A stretch of 64,000 nucleotides of DNA, taken from contig NW_026999301.1 in the NCBI RefSeq assembly GCF_037126465.1, positions 806,001 to 870,000 of the forward strand. Direction: 5' to 3'. Both the position numbers and the translations under genes were made by a program. The notes beneath the pieces are model-generated. The model saw only the letters and a program-made list of their open reading frames with translations. It made no database searches and was not told the DNA's origin. Shown here in pieces: positions 34,738 to 46,400 of this stretch. How positions within the stretch are numbered: position 1 is the stretch's first letter; every line of letters begins with the position of its first letter. This DNA is from Ornithodoros turicata. Taxonomy: Eukaryota > Arthropoda > Arachnida > Ixodida > Argasidae.

Positions 34738-34938
34738 ATGGGCAGTCGAGCGAGGAGTCAGAAAACATCCCGAGAACAATATGATATATTGCTTACTCAT
34801 ATGGAAGAAAACCCCCTTCTACTCGACAATAAACTGACGCCAAATTTTACTATACAGATAAGGCAGGAGCATTGGAAATTTTTATGTGAAAAATTAAATG
34901 CAGCAGGCCCTGCAAAAACAGCAGATAAATGGAAAAAC
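34738..34938 (+). pseudogene. Myb/SANT-like DNA-binding protein exon (Harbinger ORF)
   Basis: From ATG at 34738 the frame gives MGSRARSQKTSREQYDILLT and continues with HWKFLCEKLNA and KTADKWKN, the tryptophan-spaced helix pattern of the Myb/SANT-like domain found in the accessory protein of PIF/Harbinger transposons, which binds TIRs and helps bring the transposase into the nucleus. It ends at a GTGAGT donor (GT at 34939-34940). No downstream exon was found before the opposing transposase remnant, so the gene appears incomplete. Confidence 0.6.
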
Positions 34939-35011
34939 GTGAGTATTAAAGGGTGTCTGGTAATTTCTCTACAAGTGCGTGTACAACAAGACTAACAAAT
35001 TGTATCTCAGG

Positions 35012-35296
35012 TCAGCACCTGCAAAACATAATTACAGCACATTTTACTGTCTGTGACGATAGGCCCTTGCGTCCCTTAGCTTCCACAGAAAGCGCTGTTC
35101 TCCTCGCAGTCCTCGGACTGAGAATGTCACGCAGCTCATCACACAGCGCACGTACGGCGTCTTTCGGAAGACGGAAGAAGTCTCGAAATTGTTGTTCGTC
35201 GTATGCGAAAGCATCCTCGGGCGAGCGAAAAACTCGCTCCCGTCTGAAGCTTCTAGCAACAAGAGTAGCTGCAATCACACTAACGACGTCAGCCAT
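35012..35296 (-). pseudogene. Harbinger (HARBI1-like) transposase N-terminal remnant
   Basis: The 94-residue frame contains DEQQFRDFFRLPKDAVRALC and CDELRDILSPRT, the N-terminal helical region that precedes the DDE nuclease in HARBI1-type transposases. After about residue 70 the family pattern is lost and the frame ends in CAVIMFCRC. The catalytic DDE domain is absent, evidently by an internal deletion. It lies convergent with the Myb/SANT ORF. Confidence 0.6.
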
Positions 35297-35504
35297 ATTT
35301 GCGTTACCACATAACGCGAGCCGAAGGTTTGCGTTAAAATATAACGATCGCTACGCGCTTAACGAGCGCTATCTCCGGTGAAATATCGCGCGCTACGAGA
35401 GGGCGGAGCTTCATTGCGTCTCAGTGACGTTCCGTGGCGTGGCGGCGCGGTAATTTCAAGTAATAGCTATAACGATCGCTATGCGCAGCTCAAGATCCAG
35501 GCCC

Positions 35505-36374
35505 AGACCTACAGGCGGCAGGGTATACGAGCACTGCACGTTGTTACCATGAAAACCGCCATTTACAATGATCATGAGTTCCTTAGCACAACTTCTTTTA
35601 CAAAGGAACGATAATTCGCATCGCAAATAATTCCCCCGAGTGTCGAAATTGACACGCTTTGCGGCTTTCACTCGAGTTTGAAAACGAAACTTTACGCTCT
35701 CATTGTCACATAAGACAGCGCCAGCGCCATCGGCATTAGTGTCTGTTTTGAACACAGGGGTAGAGGTGTGCGCCGTGGGCATTTTTTTTGGCGGCGGCGT
35801 AGAGCACGTTGAAGGCCCGGCGGCGTCGGCGTCAGCGGCGTCACGCCGATGCTATCATATCGGCGTGCGCCCCGTGGGCTGTGAATATGTTCTCTTCTCC
35901 AACGAGGACGCACGAACACATCAGAGCGGGGGTATTTTCTCCATCATAGTCAACGCGACGGTGGCAGTATTTACTGTACCTTGCACAAAACAAGTGCGTC
36001 AGCACTGGATAGTATTATGAAAGAAAACCGAACACACAAAGGAACATTAGGAGAAGTAAAGCACTTCAAGAAGGTCGTCGCCCAAGAACTTCGACTGGGC
36101 GCGTTAAGTGCGCGTTAAGCGCTGGAGAAAACAACATAGCTAGATAATCAGAACGACGAGCCATCCCTTTAATGGCAACTACACGTAACAGTTATAACGA
36201 GTGCTGATCGAATGTTCACAGGACAGCGACGCGTGAAAGCTCTGTCCACTGATCCAGTGGCTCTTTTTGGGAAACCATATAAATATGCTAACGTTAGCAA
36301 ACGATATGACATAAGGCGCACCCGCCACGTCATTGAACAGTATTTTTGCAGAGGCTGTAGTTATCATGAATAAA
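35505..36374. other. No gene seen; CGG-rich patch
   Basis: 35780-35870 is rich in CGGCG units on the plus strand and resembles 41755-41860 in composition. No ORF with recognisable content. Confidence 0.4.
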
Positions 36375-36536
36375 TACTGTAAAATCATTTAATTTCGCAG
36401 CCCTAAATTTTCGCGAATCGAGTAGGGATATATTCGCAACAACTAAATTTCGCGCACTCCACAGGTTCCTCGAATTTTCTCGATTCGCAAGATTTGCGAA
36501 AATTAAGGTCTCGCGAAATTAAAGAGTTTTACGGTA
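36375..36536. mobile_element. 162-bp MITE, TA-flanked type
   Basis: Ends TACTGTAAAA and TTTTACGGTA are imperfect inverted repeats that continue as TTTAATTTCGC / GCGAAATTAAA. Terminal TA fits a Tc1/mariner-type target. The interior also contains smaller TTCGCGAA palindromes. No coding capacity. Confidence 0.7.
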
Positions 36537-36892
36537 TAAACTTGTCCAGAATGAGTGGGTTGAGTCTGCCATGCTTCGGGCGCATTATAAGCCCCGCAAT
36601 TCCGCGATTGAAAACACCCTCTCTGACTGTGTGCTTTTCGCCGGCACACACAAAATGCACTATTTGCTACGCACTTTTCGAGCGCAGAAAGAGCGACGGG
36701 CAATCCACGTGAGAGGACCAAGTGCTTTGGAGCGATCGAGCTGATTGGTGTGGGCGCTAATCTGTTGGTCAGATAGACCGCTTTCCAACCCAGATAAGGC
36801 GAAAGTCGCGTCATTTCTGCGCTCGGAAATGGCGTACTTCTTGTTTCGGCTCATTTGCATAGCGACATTCAGCGTCGGATATTTCAACACAC

Positions 36893-36961
36893 CTTTACTA
36901 GTCTCAACCGCACCGGCTTTCAACAAACATAACAAAGCCGGTGCGGTTCAAACTAGTAAAG
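36893..36961. repeat. 28-bp-arm hairpin with 13-nt loop
   Basis: Arms 36893-36920 and 36934-36961 pair at 26 of 28 positions (outer CTTTACTAGT, inner ACCGCACCGGCTTT). The size and compact loop resemble a pre-miRNA-like or small MITE-derived hairpin. No expression evidence can be had from sequence. Confidence 0.85.
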
Positions 36962-37458
36962 ATGTCTACTCCCGGCAATTGGACTATATTCAGATTTCAA
37001 CACACGTGCGCGTTTAAGAATTTCCTAAACATAGAATGGCTTTCAACGATGAGTAACTTCCTTAATTAGAGAATTAATGAATTTGAGGTAATTAATGATC
37101 TTATAGTTACATACTTTCTTCGAGATAATATTCGCATGACCAACTCAAAAGCGGCATGTATTTCGTCCCGCTATTTTTTAAACAAAAATTCTGTGACGAA
37201 TAAAAAACAAAACACCCTGTATATGCATGGATAATGACCAGTGCTATGGTGTTGGTGGATGACCGGCAAACAACCTGCAAGAATTGAATGACAAGTTTTC
37301 CTGGAGTTGTGTGCCTCCAGGGTCGAATATGAAACGAAACTCTAAAGCATAAACAGCATATCAGGAGATGAAATTGTCACTGCTAAAAACACCACAAATG
37401 AAGCCTGGAACCTAAGATGAAAGAAAAACAAACAAAATATTAGGTATGGGAGATATTC
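36962..37458. other. No gene seen
   Basis: AT-rich sequence left of the P-type transposon. Confidence 0.45.
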
Positions 37459-37466
37459 GTTTATAG
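37459..37466. repeat. 8-bp target-site duplication, left
   Basis: GTTTATAG directly outside the left TIR of the P-type element; repeated exactly at 41714-41721. Eight-base duplications are the P-element signature. Confidence 0.95.
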
Positions 37467-37497
37467 TACAGTGATCTAGAAAAGGGATAGTGCCTTC
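37467..37497. repeat. P-type element left TIR
   Basis: Differs from the inverted right end at four positions (7, 9, 17 and 26 counted from the outer end). Confidence 0.9.
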
Positions 37498-37556
37498 ACT
37501 GGCGAGCGGAGCGGTGATCCTTTGCGTGGAAGCCGCTGGAGGGCGCAACCGACGGA

Positions 37557-37567
37557 TTCCCCTGAAC
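37557..37567. repeat. P-type element left 11-bp subterminal inverted repeat
   Basis: TTCCCCTGAAC, the exact reverse complement of 41600-41610. In the Drosophila P element the equivalent repeats act as transposition enhancers; that role is inferred here. Confidence 0.8.
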
Positions 37568-37980
37568 GCTTTGCTTGGCTCCATATGCTCGCTCAGGAAG
37601 ATCGCGCAGTAGATACGCAATAAAAGTGCAACTAAGACCCTGAGCAAGGAATAGCTGTGATAAGTACACTGAAATGGCTAAAATTTCCGTGCATTACGGT
37701 ATACTGTCATTGCGTAAGCAAGAAAAAGTTTCGTGCTCCAGGTTCGCTTTGAAGCAGGCACTCGCCCATTTTTTCACTCGAACGCGCCTGCCATGAATTT
37801 GTCTGCTTGTTATTCAGCCTTGGGAGGCCTAAAAAATATCTATGCCCTATAGTCCTTGAAAGACTTCCACTTGTTATCACTACCGAGAATGGCACATCAC
37901 AAAATTTAGAGAAACAAGCGTTCTTATATTTATATACAAGACATTTGGCAAAAGATTAGATAAAAGCACCAGGAAACAGT

Positions 37981-37986
37981 TTTATT
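37981..37986 (-). promoter_or_regulatory. Polyadenylation signal of transposase gene
   Basis: AATAAA on the minus strand, about 62 nt past the stop codon and inside the element. Confidence 0.55.
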
Positions 37987-38047
37987 TAGTAAAAACGATA
38001 AAACAAACACTTCTTATTTACACACCAGATGAGCTGTCCTGCTTGGA

Positions 38048-41000
38048 CTAAGTCACACGTCTCATTTTCAGGTATTTCATCTTCTGCCGTTTCTCTGCCC
38101 TTGACTGATTTAGAGCTTTTGTAAAAAAGTGCAAGCGAGTGTGCAGATAAAAGCTAACAATATCAGCTGAGAGCTGACTGCTATGAGTAGGGCACCCGAC
38201 ACTGACTGAGTGGTTTTTCTTAACAATGTCAAGCACATCAAGAATGCTCTCCTTGTGGAGCTCATTTCTGCTGAAGCATTCTGTGAAAATATTTTCCAGA
38301 TTTTCAACAAACTGGTAAAGCCGTGGGGATGCGTACAGTAAGCCACCATTGTCACGGGATCTGGTGAACGACGCTAGAGGGCCTGTTGATTCTGCAGACG
38401 TGAGGAGCTGCCCAGAGCAGTCGTCACACTTATAGCTTAACACCCGCTTTCTTGCAGCATATCCAGCCATATGATATATCAATTGTCCATTTGACTTTTG
38501 CATCACAAGGGGATCATGATCGTGGTTAACTGGCACGCTTCTGAGGTGAACTGCTCCATTGTTTCCGTCGTCTTCCCCTGTTTCATTACCGACGCTGTTG
38601 CCTGGCAGTGCAGTTGTTGTGACACTGTCACTTGGGCACAACAGTGAATCCAGGAGCTCAGGACTGCAGCTGTTGACATGCTGTGGTGGCTTCGCAACAT
38701 TATAAAAGCTCAGGCATGTAATTGTTGAGAGAAACTGTTGCGGCGTCGGATGGTCATTAGAGCCGCATGCCTGGCGAGCAATGCCGAAGAGATTTTCAAT
38801 TGGATCTTGAGATGTCCGGGATGTCAAGAGATATGAAAAGCCTAGCTTCTTGGTAACATATGTTAGCAAGGACAGCGTACTGCTAATCGTTACCCTGAGG
38901 CCCACTGCTGTGGGCTCACTCAAGAACCCCACACCTTTTGTGTGGGCCTCCCAAGTGTTCAAGTAGAGCAGAAAGTCTTGCAGTGCCTTTGCCTGTGATG
39001 AGTTGGGGCGGAGGGCCTGCGCAGGGTAGCGGGAGGTCATCGTACGGATGAGCTGATTAATCATGCTGCAAAAAAATAAATGGGACATCTTTCAGCATTC
39101 CACATTCATGCTGACAGGGTAAGGCCACCAAGGCAAGCACAACATAAATATTTACCGAAAGAAATCGACGGTTGCATCAATGTTTCCATAGGCAGCTTGC
39201 AGATCATCTTTATAAAAGTTCAGACCCCTCAGGACTTTGTCACCGAATAGCTGGAATGCCAAGCCTACCCGCATCTTCTCAAAGCTATTTGGGTACAGGT
39301 GGCTCCGTGTTATGCCTGGCATCACTTGAAGAGTCACGCTGTTGGCATCCAACTTGTATGCCTGCACCACATAGTCAATAAGAACCTGAACGAAAGGCTG
39401 TGATTAGACATGTCCCGGCATAAATCCTTAACCAGCCATATTTATTATTTAACAATTTTGTTTTATACGCTTACCCGTCCCTGCGGTGTGTTGAAGCCTT
39501 GCTGGACAAGCCTGTTGCGGAGGCACTTGATAAGGTGAGGGAAGTCTGATATAAAGTGCAGCTTCCTTTCAGGATTCACAGGATGCGTAGAACTACACCG
39601 AATGTTCTTAGCCGTTGCTCCGATCCCAAAGAGACGCCACATTTTTCGGTTCCAGGTGGCTCCATCACACGAAATGAAGTCAACAAACAGGCCAGCATTT
39701 TCAGCCATAATTATGGCCTCAATGAGAATCTTGGCGAGGAGGTCACCTTTGACGTTAGAGTTCGTGGCAAAGACACCAAGAATCTGCGTCCATTTACCAA
39801 CGAATGGTGCGAACATAATCACCATACCATGGTTGCACGGCAACCGGCGTTCAGCTTCCGGCGTGAAAGGCCCAAGATCAACAAACCCATCAATCTTGCC
39901 TGAAGACTTCACTTGAAAATGCTCAGAAAGTTTCATTTCGTCTACTAGGATTCCACCATGGCAATGAAACTCTCCCATGTTCCGTGTTTTCGTTTTCAGA
40001 GCACGCATAATCTCCTCGTTGAAGCCAAAACAGGTCTTGTAGCGCCGGAGATAGCGGTTTAGTGTGCTTTCACTTGGAAGGGCAAGAATTTGTTGCCTTC
40101 GCATGTGCTTGTACAGACGAGGACTTTTCAGCTTCATAAGGATACATTCCAGAATCCATTCCTTACTGTACCGCATTCCCTTTGCACTTTTTTTGGCAGC
40201 TTGTACACAGTGTCTAACACATTCCTTTTGCTTCTGCGGCAGATCAGCAATTTGACTCTCAAGGGTGGACTCCTCAATGGCTGCTGTCCTTGCTTGCAAA
40301 GACTGCAATCTTCTGCTCAAGTTAGTCACCCTGCATTGAAGTCGCTTGGCTTTTCTCCTCACTGCCCTGAGCTTCATGACGAGTGTCCTGGAGGAAGCAG
40401 TGCGTTTTGAAGGGAGTGTCCTGAAGGGGGCTGTTTTTTCCACACGCGACTTCCTCGTCAGCAGCACTTTCCGTAGGTACTTGCAGTGAATACACGCTGC
40501 TCCTGGAAGAATGAAAAATGCATAAGTCGTATGCAGCTTATATCACCCAAGATGCAATCATATGACACACTCTTACCTTCTGTTTGTCCCGATCCTTTGC
40601 ACTTCTTGCTGAAGTATGTGCCTTCTGTAACGGTCAGCTGTTGCCACATTGGGGATGTGATGTGACAGGTGGGCAGGTCATTTTGGTCCAGCGCTCCCTT
40701 GCATGAACTGCAACTCGCAACGTCTGCAAGCAGTGCCTCAGCGTCATCTCTGGTTCTGAGCGCACGTTTGCAATACAGCTTTCCTCTCACATAAGCTTTT
40801 CCGGTCACTTCGTTCGAATCTTGTTCCGGCAACATAACGACGATCTTCTCTGTTTTTATGTCGACTTCAGATCCCGTGACAAGTGAGCCGACAGAGTACA
40901 CAACCCCAGGCGTATCTGGGAACAACTGTCGTGCCCAAAACTTCGAGGGAGTGCGGAGGTCCAAAGGGACAATGCATCTGAAATTGACGTCGCCGTGCTC

Positions 41001-41471
41001 TTCGCAGGCGGTGTCAGGTTCGTTGCTGAAATCGGCGACTTCAACGTCGTTCCCACCTTCACGCCGAACGTACTTCGTTGGCACATCAGTGACAGGGCTC
41101 TCGTGTGGTCGTTTTCTTTCAGCCCTCTTCTTGGGCAGCTTCTTCGACAGCCGTTCTGGGAGATTCGGCAATATCGTGGGCACCGCACCCTCTGCCAGTG
41201 CCGGTTTTCCACGTGGTATTCTCACTTCCTTTCCGTCGATGATGTGAACATAGTCTCTAACGATGAGGTGGGGCTCGAAGTGAAGCTCACAGATAGCACA
41301 GGTCTCGTCCAACTCCCTGTCAGATCTTCTCAGGTTCCTTTCCCACTGTCGCAACAGTTCTTTATCGGCGGGCACACCGAACAGTGATAGCTTCGGCGCA
41401 TCCCTTTGCCTGGAGTAGCCAGTCTTGCATCCCGGTGCATAACAGTAACTATTCCTCTTCGGTTTTCTCAT
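38048..41471 (-). CDS. P-type transposase, THAP domain, four exons (THAP9-like)
   Basis: Exons 41471-40577, 40502-39475, 39385-39156 and 39065-38048, separated by 74-, 89- and 90-bp introns with GTAAG/GTAAA donors and CAG acceptors. The coding lengths add to 3171 nt, 1056 codons plus stop, with no interruption. I chose ATG 41471 rather than 41573 because it places the THAP zinc finger at the N-terminus: CYAPGC, then QWERNL, CAICELHF (the C..H half) and the AVPTIL end motif. A basic, Leu-spaced coiled coil follows at about residues 330-370, then the RNase H-like core: Asp at about 486 (VDEMKL), Asp at about 578 (SCDGATWNR) and Glu at about 808 (QDPIENLFG). It should cut and join the element's own ends in the nucleus. 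Homology is by motif only; activity is inferred. Confidence 0.9.
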
Positions 41472-41599
41472 GCCAGCCGCTCTGGATGCGGTCAGTGGAA
41501 GTGCGAGCACGCTCGGACCACAAAAATCCCCAGAATTCGGCGACAAACGACGCGAAAACAAGAACGACAACACAACGCAACACGCGAACGGTCGGAAAA

Positions 41600-41610
41600 G
41601 TTCAGGGGAA
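41600..41610. repeat. P-type element right 11-bp subterminal inverted repeat
   Basis: GTTCAGGGGAA, 103 bp from the right end, in the transposase 5' region. Confidence 0.8.
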
Positions 41611-41682
41611 GGCGATTACAGCGCCACCACTCCCTTTCCACATTCCCAGTACCCCTCTTCCACAGCGCAAGCCGGGTCGAGA

Positions 41683-41713
41683 GAAGGAACTATCCCCTTT
41701 CTAGGTAACTGTA
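41683..41713. repeat. P-type element right TIR
   Basis: Inverted copy of 37467-37497. The 211 bp between it and the transposase ATG must contain the promoter; I see no clear TATA box there. Confidence 0.9.
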
Positions 41714-41721
41714 GTTTATAG
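41714..41721. repeat. 8-bp target-site duplication, right
   Basis: GTTTATAG, identical to 37459-37466. Confidence 0.95.
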
Positions 41722-42112
41722 AAAGTGGATCAAAATGGGCACATTACACAGCCGCGCCGATTTTTCAAAATCGGCGGCGGCGGCGCGCCGACAGTTTTGG
41801 TACGGCGGCGACGGCGAGGCCCCGATCTCCGGCGGCGGCGCTTCGGCGCGGCGGCTCAAACCTCTACACAGGGGTGACACAAACCCGCCATTGTTGTAAC
41901 TACCCTCAAGCGGGTGCTTTTGGCAAAACTGCCATCTTGTCCTGGTCGCACGTCATAGAAAACGTCATTTTGAGGTCATGTGACTTTGTTTACATGTCGT
42001 TTTGCCGCTTACCGACATATTTTCGCCGTCATAACACCAAGAGATGACCGTATTTTGCCAGTGTAAACATGTTGTGCTTCTTCCGCAACATGGCAGCCCA
42101 GTTCACCTTAGT
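41722..42112. other. No gene seen; CGG-rich patch and promoter-like sequence
   Basis: 41755-41860 is dominated by CGGCGGCG units. A segment at about 41940-41990 (TGGTCGCACGTCA...GTCATGTGAC) resembles, inverted, 47890-47960 on the other side of the TTAA element. The TTAA element may therefore sit within an older inverted repeat. Confidence 0.4.
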
Positions 42113-43479
42113 TTAAAGGGACGGTCTCGTACACCCTGGCCTATCCACAAAGCGTACCATTCGATTCCTCATATCTGAAAACGTAATACTGTGAATTCGC
42201 TCGTCCAGAATCGCCACGGTTATTAAATAAACGAATTAAGTTGATAAGAACAGCGCCAGCACATTGCGATTTCTGTTGGCAACAGCGATATCCGCTACGA
42301 TGGCAGACCGCTTATTGGATGAACAAATCGTCTGCTCTCGCGCCTTCTTGCAGCGGTGAGAGTAGACGACTTCCAAAAGGTGCTCGAGGATCACGGCGAC
42401 GACAATAAATTTGCTTCATGTGGTCTGGTCAAACGAAAGACGCGTATGGCCGAACAACAATATCAATACGCCTCACATCTTCATTTCGAGCGGCAGTTTA
42501 GTGGATGACTCCACCTAATAAAGGCAGTTGACGCTTATTTACTAACTTGTCTCGTATCGTTTTGTATTTTGAGCACTTCTAGTTCGTCTTACCTGCGAAA
42601 AGAATATTCCGTATGGAAGTGGTGGAAACGTAACCCGGGTGTATAACAACTCTTTTGTCGACGACAATGTGACGAAAGTGGATATAGAAAAGCACCTGTT
42701 GGGAGTCACACAACAAAAGGTCTGATTGTCACACGCGTGCGTGTACTCCGCACGTTTCGTTCACGATGCATATGAGGCAAGAGACGCTCTGCGGGCACGA
42801 TATGTATGGGACGGCGCCGGACGCAGCTCGAACTAGAAGATGTCGGCCGTCACGCAGTCAACTGTTAGCGGCAACGGTGTCCAAAGAACTGGATACGTAG
42901 AATGGTATTACTTTGTTGATAATAGCCAAAAGTGATGTGTACAGAAATTGTCGGCACCGCACGCAACGGCAGTCCCGCGTACCTCGGAAGGAAGTGCTTG
43001 ATCCAGCAGGCTACATCAGTTTGTTTTGCATATAGCCTCTCTAAGGTATTATCCCTACCGGAGCAGTATATCGCCAAACTATGCTCAATAATGTTGTCTT
43101 GTACCCCTTCAGTAGCTGACACTAACTGATGAGAGTGGCACTCCTTCCTGTGCCAGAATCAACACCTATTAATGGGTCACAAATATAACAACTCCAATTC
43201 GCAGGCTTCACAGCTCTATTTAATTTTTCCCTGCACATTGCTGATGTGAGAAAAGTATTGCATAATATAAATATGTAAGTTATATCCACAAATCAGTGTT
43301 GTAATTATATGATGTTCAAGCAGCAAAAGACAAGACAACCTTGTTGACAGGACAGGACGACAGGTTGCTCAGAGCTTGCTGATTGAACATCATTATGACT
43401 ACCCGATACCAACAACCCAATTTTAACACAATTGGTCAGTGCTGTGGACGTACATTAAATAAGGGACAATAAAATATGA

Positions 43480-46400
43480 CTACATAAACACTCAACTTCC
43501 GCAAACTTTATATTCAACGTGCTGGACATGTTAGTCTGCAACCCCTGATATCGAATCAAAATGTGAGCCAGTATGGGCTCATGAACACACCGTGTAACAT
43601 GAGCAAAAATAAGACTGACGACATGTCGACAAGTTGCAAACCGCTGTTCCATCTTACAAATTTGTCATGCACGTCTAGGTATTTTTCATATTTTTTAAAC
43701 ATTTACACATCTTTCATATTCAACGTGCTGGACATCTTAGTGTGCAACCCCTGACACAATCAAAATCGGAGCCAGTATGGGCTCATGAACACACCGGTGT
43801 AACATGAGCAACAATAAGCCAGACGATATGTAAACATGTTGCAAATCGCTGTTCCATCCTACAAATTTGTCATGTACGTCCAGGTATTTTTGATATTTTG
43901 AATGTTTTTAAACATTTCCAAATCTTTTATATTCAACGTGCTGGACATCTTAGTGTGCAAACCCTGACACAATCAAAATCTGAGCCAGTATGGGCTCATG
44001 AACACACCGGTGTAACATGAGCAACAATAAGCCAGACGCCATGTAGACATGTTGCAAACCGCTGTTCCATCTTACAAATTTGTCATGTACGTCCAGGTAT
44101 TTTTGATATTTTTGAAAGTTTTTAAACATTTCCAAATCTTTTATATTCAACGTGCTGGACATCTTAGTGTGCAACCCCTGACACAATCAAAATCTGAGCC
44201 AGTATGGGCTCACGAACACACCGGTGTAACATGAGCAACAATAAGCCAGACGAAATGTAAACATGTTGCAAACCGCTGTTCCATCTTACAAATTTGTCAT
44301 GGACATCTAGGTATTTTTGATATTTTTGAAAGTTCTTAAACATTCCCAAATCTTTTATATTCAACGTGCTGGATATCTTAGTGTGCAACCCCTGATATCG
44401 AATCAAAATGTGAGCCAGTATGGGCTCATGAACACACCGGTGTAGCATGAGCAAAAATAGGACTGACGACATGTAAGCATGTTGCAAACCGCTGTTCCAT
44501 CTTACAAACTTGTCATGCACGTCTAGGTATTTCTGATATTTTTGAAAGTTTTTAAACATTTCCACATCTTTTATATTCAACGTGCTGGACATCTTAGTGT
44601 GCAACCCCTGACACAATCAAAATCTGAGCCAGTATGGGCTCATGAACACACCGGTGTAGCATGAGCGAAAATAAGACTGACGACATGTAAGCATGTTGCA
44701 AACCGCTGTTCCATCTTACAAATTTGTCATGGACATCTAGGTATTTTTGATATTTTTGAAAGCTTTTAAACATTTCCAAATCTTTTATATTCAACGTGCT
44801 GGACATCTTAGTGTGCAACCACTGATATCGAATCAAAATGTGAGCCAGTATGGGATCATGAACACACCGGTGTAACATGAGCAAAAATAAGACTGACGAC
44901 ATGTCGACAGGTTGCAAACCGCTGTTCCATCTTACAAATTTGTCATGCACGTCTAGGTATTTTTCATATTTTTTAAACATTTCCAAATCTTTTATATTCA
45001 ACGTGCTGGACATCTTAGTGTGCAACCCCTGACACAATCAAAATCGGAGCCAGTATGGGCTCACGAACACACCGGTGTAACATGAGCAACAATAAGCCAG
45101 ACGACATGTAAACATGTTGCAAACCGCTGTTCCATCTTACAAATTTGTCATGGACATCTAGGTATTTTTGATATTTTTGAAAGCTTTTAAACATTTCCAA
45201 ATCTTTTATATTCAACGTGCTGGACATCTTAGTGTGCAACCACTGATATCGAATCAAAATGTGAGCCAGTATGGGATCATGAACACACCGGTGTAACATG
45301 AGCAAAAATAAGACTGACGACATGTCGACAGGTTGCAAACCGCTGTTCCATCTTACAAATTTGTCATGCACGTCTAGGTATTTTTCATATTTTTTAAACA
45401 TTTCCAAATCTTTTATATTCAACGTGCTGGACATCTTAGTGTGCAACCCCTGACACAATCAAAATCTGAGCCAGTATGGGCTCACGAACACACCGGTGTA
45501 ACATGAGCAACAATAAGCAAGACGACATGTAAACATGTTGCAAACCGCTGTTCCATCTTACAAATTTGTCATGGACATCTAGGTATTTTTGATATTTTTG
45601 GAAGTTCTTAAACATTCCCAAATCTTTTATATTCAACGTGCTGGATATCTTAGTGTGCAACCCCTGATATCGAATCAAAATGTGAGCCAGTATGGGCTCA
45701 TGAACACACCGGTGTAACATTAGCAAAAATAAGACTGACGACATGTCGACAAGTTGCAAACCGCTGTTCCATCTTACAAATTTGTCATGCACGTCTAGGT
45801 ATTTTTTATATTTTTTAAACATTTACACATCTTTCATATTCAACGTGCTGGGCATCTTAGTGTGCAACCCCTGACACAATCAAAATCTGAGCCAGTATGG
45901 GCTCACGAATACACCGGTGTAACATGAGCGACAATAAGTCAGACGACATGTAAACATGTTGCAAACCGCTGTTCCATCTTACAAATTTGTCATGGACATC
46001 TAGGTATTTTTGATATTTTTGAAAGCTTTTAAACATTTCCAAATCTTTTATATTCAACGTGCTGGACATCTTAGTGTGCAACCACTGATATCGAATCAAA
46101 ATGTGAGCCAGTATGGGATCATGAACACACCGGTGTAACATGAGCAAAAATAAGACTGACGACATGTCGACAGGTTGCAAACCGCTGTTCCATCTTACAA
46201 ATTTGTCATGCACGTCTAGGTATTTTTCATATTTTTTAAACATTTCCAAATCTTTTATATTCAACGTGCTGGACATCTTAGTGTGCAACCCCTGACACAA
46301 TCACAATCTCAGCCAGTATGGGCTCACGAACACACCGGTGTAACATGAGCAACAATAAGCCAGACGACATGTAAACATGTTGCAAACCGCTGTTCCATCT

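Larger units (their letters stand above)
33323..35504. mobile_element. Degraded Harbinger-type element, tentative borders
   Basis: Contains the two-gene set typical of PIF/Harbinger transposons: a Myb/SANT-like DNA-binding protein ORF (plus, 34738 on) and a nuclease-type transposase N-terminus (minus, 35296-35012), in convergent orientation. Candidate TIRs at 33323-33341 and 35486-35504 share the GATCTTGA core and match at about 14 of 19 positions; no 3-bp target duplication could be confirmed. A complete SINE and a 56-bp palindrome lie inside. The nuclease core is missing, so it cannot move on its own. Confidence 0.5.
37467..41713 (-). mobile_element. Complete P-type DNA transposon, 4247 bp
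   Basis: 31-bp TIRs at 37467-37497 and 41683-41713 match at 27 of 31 positions and start TACAGT. GTTCAGGGGAA (11 bp) occurs as a perfect subterminal inverted repeat at 37557-37567 and 41600-41610, 90 and 103 bp from the ends. An exact 8-bp duplication GTTTATAG flanks the element. 31-bp TIRs, 11-bp subterminal repeats and 8-bp duplications are the architecture known from the Drosophila P element. One four-exon transposase gene fills the interior on the minus strand and no nested insertion is seen. Apparently intact and probably a young insertion. Confidence 0.95.

Noticed and set aside
41472..41573. Upstream in-frame start of the P-type transposase at 41573
   Set aside because: It would add 34 residues before the THAP finger, which in this family lies at the very N-terminus; ATG 41471 is preferred, but only transcript 5' ends can decide.
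40858..41708. Plus-strand ORFs overlapping the THAP exon
   Set aside because: Shadows of the transposase first exon and the element's GC-rich 5' region.
43455..46300. Series of minus-strand ORFs of 128-150 codons as a repeated protein gene
   Set aside because: They lie wholly within the satellite array, follow its period, and differ between copies mostly by amino-acid-changing substitutions; no start, splice or polyadenylation context supports a gene.
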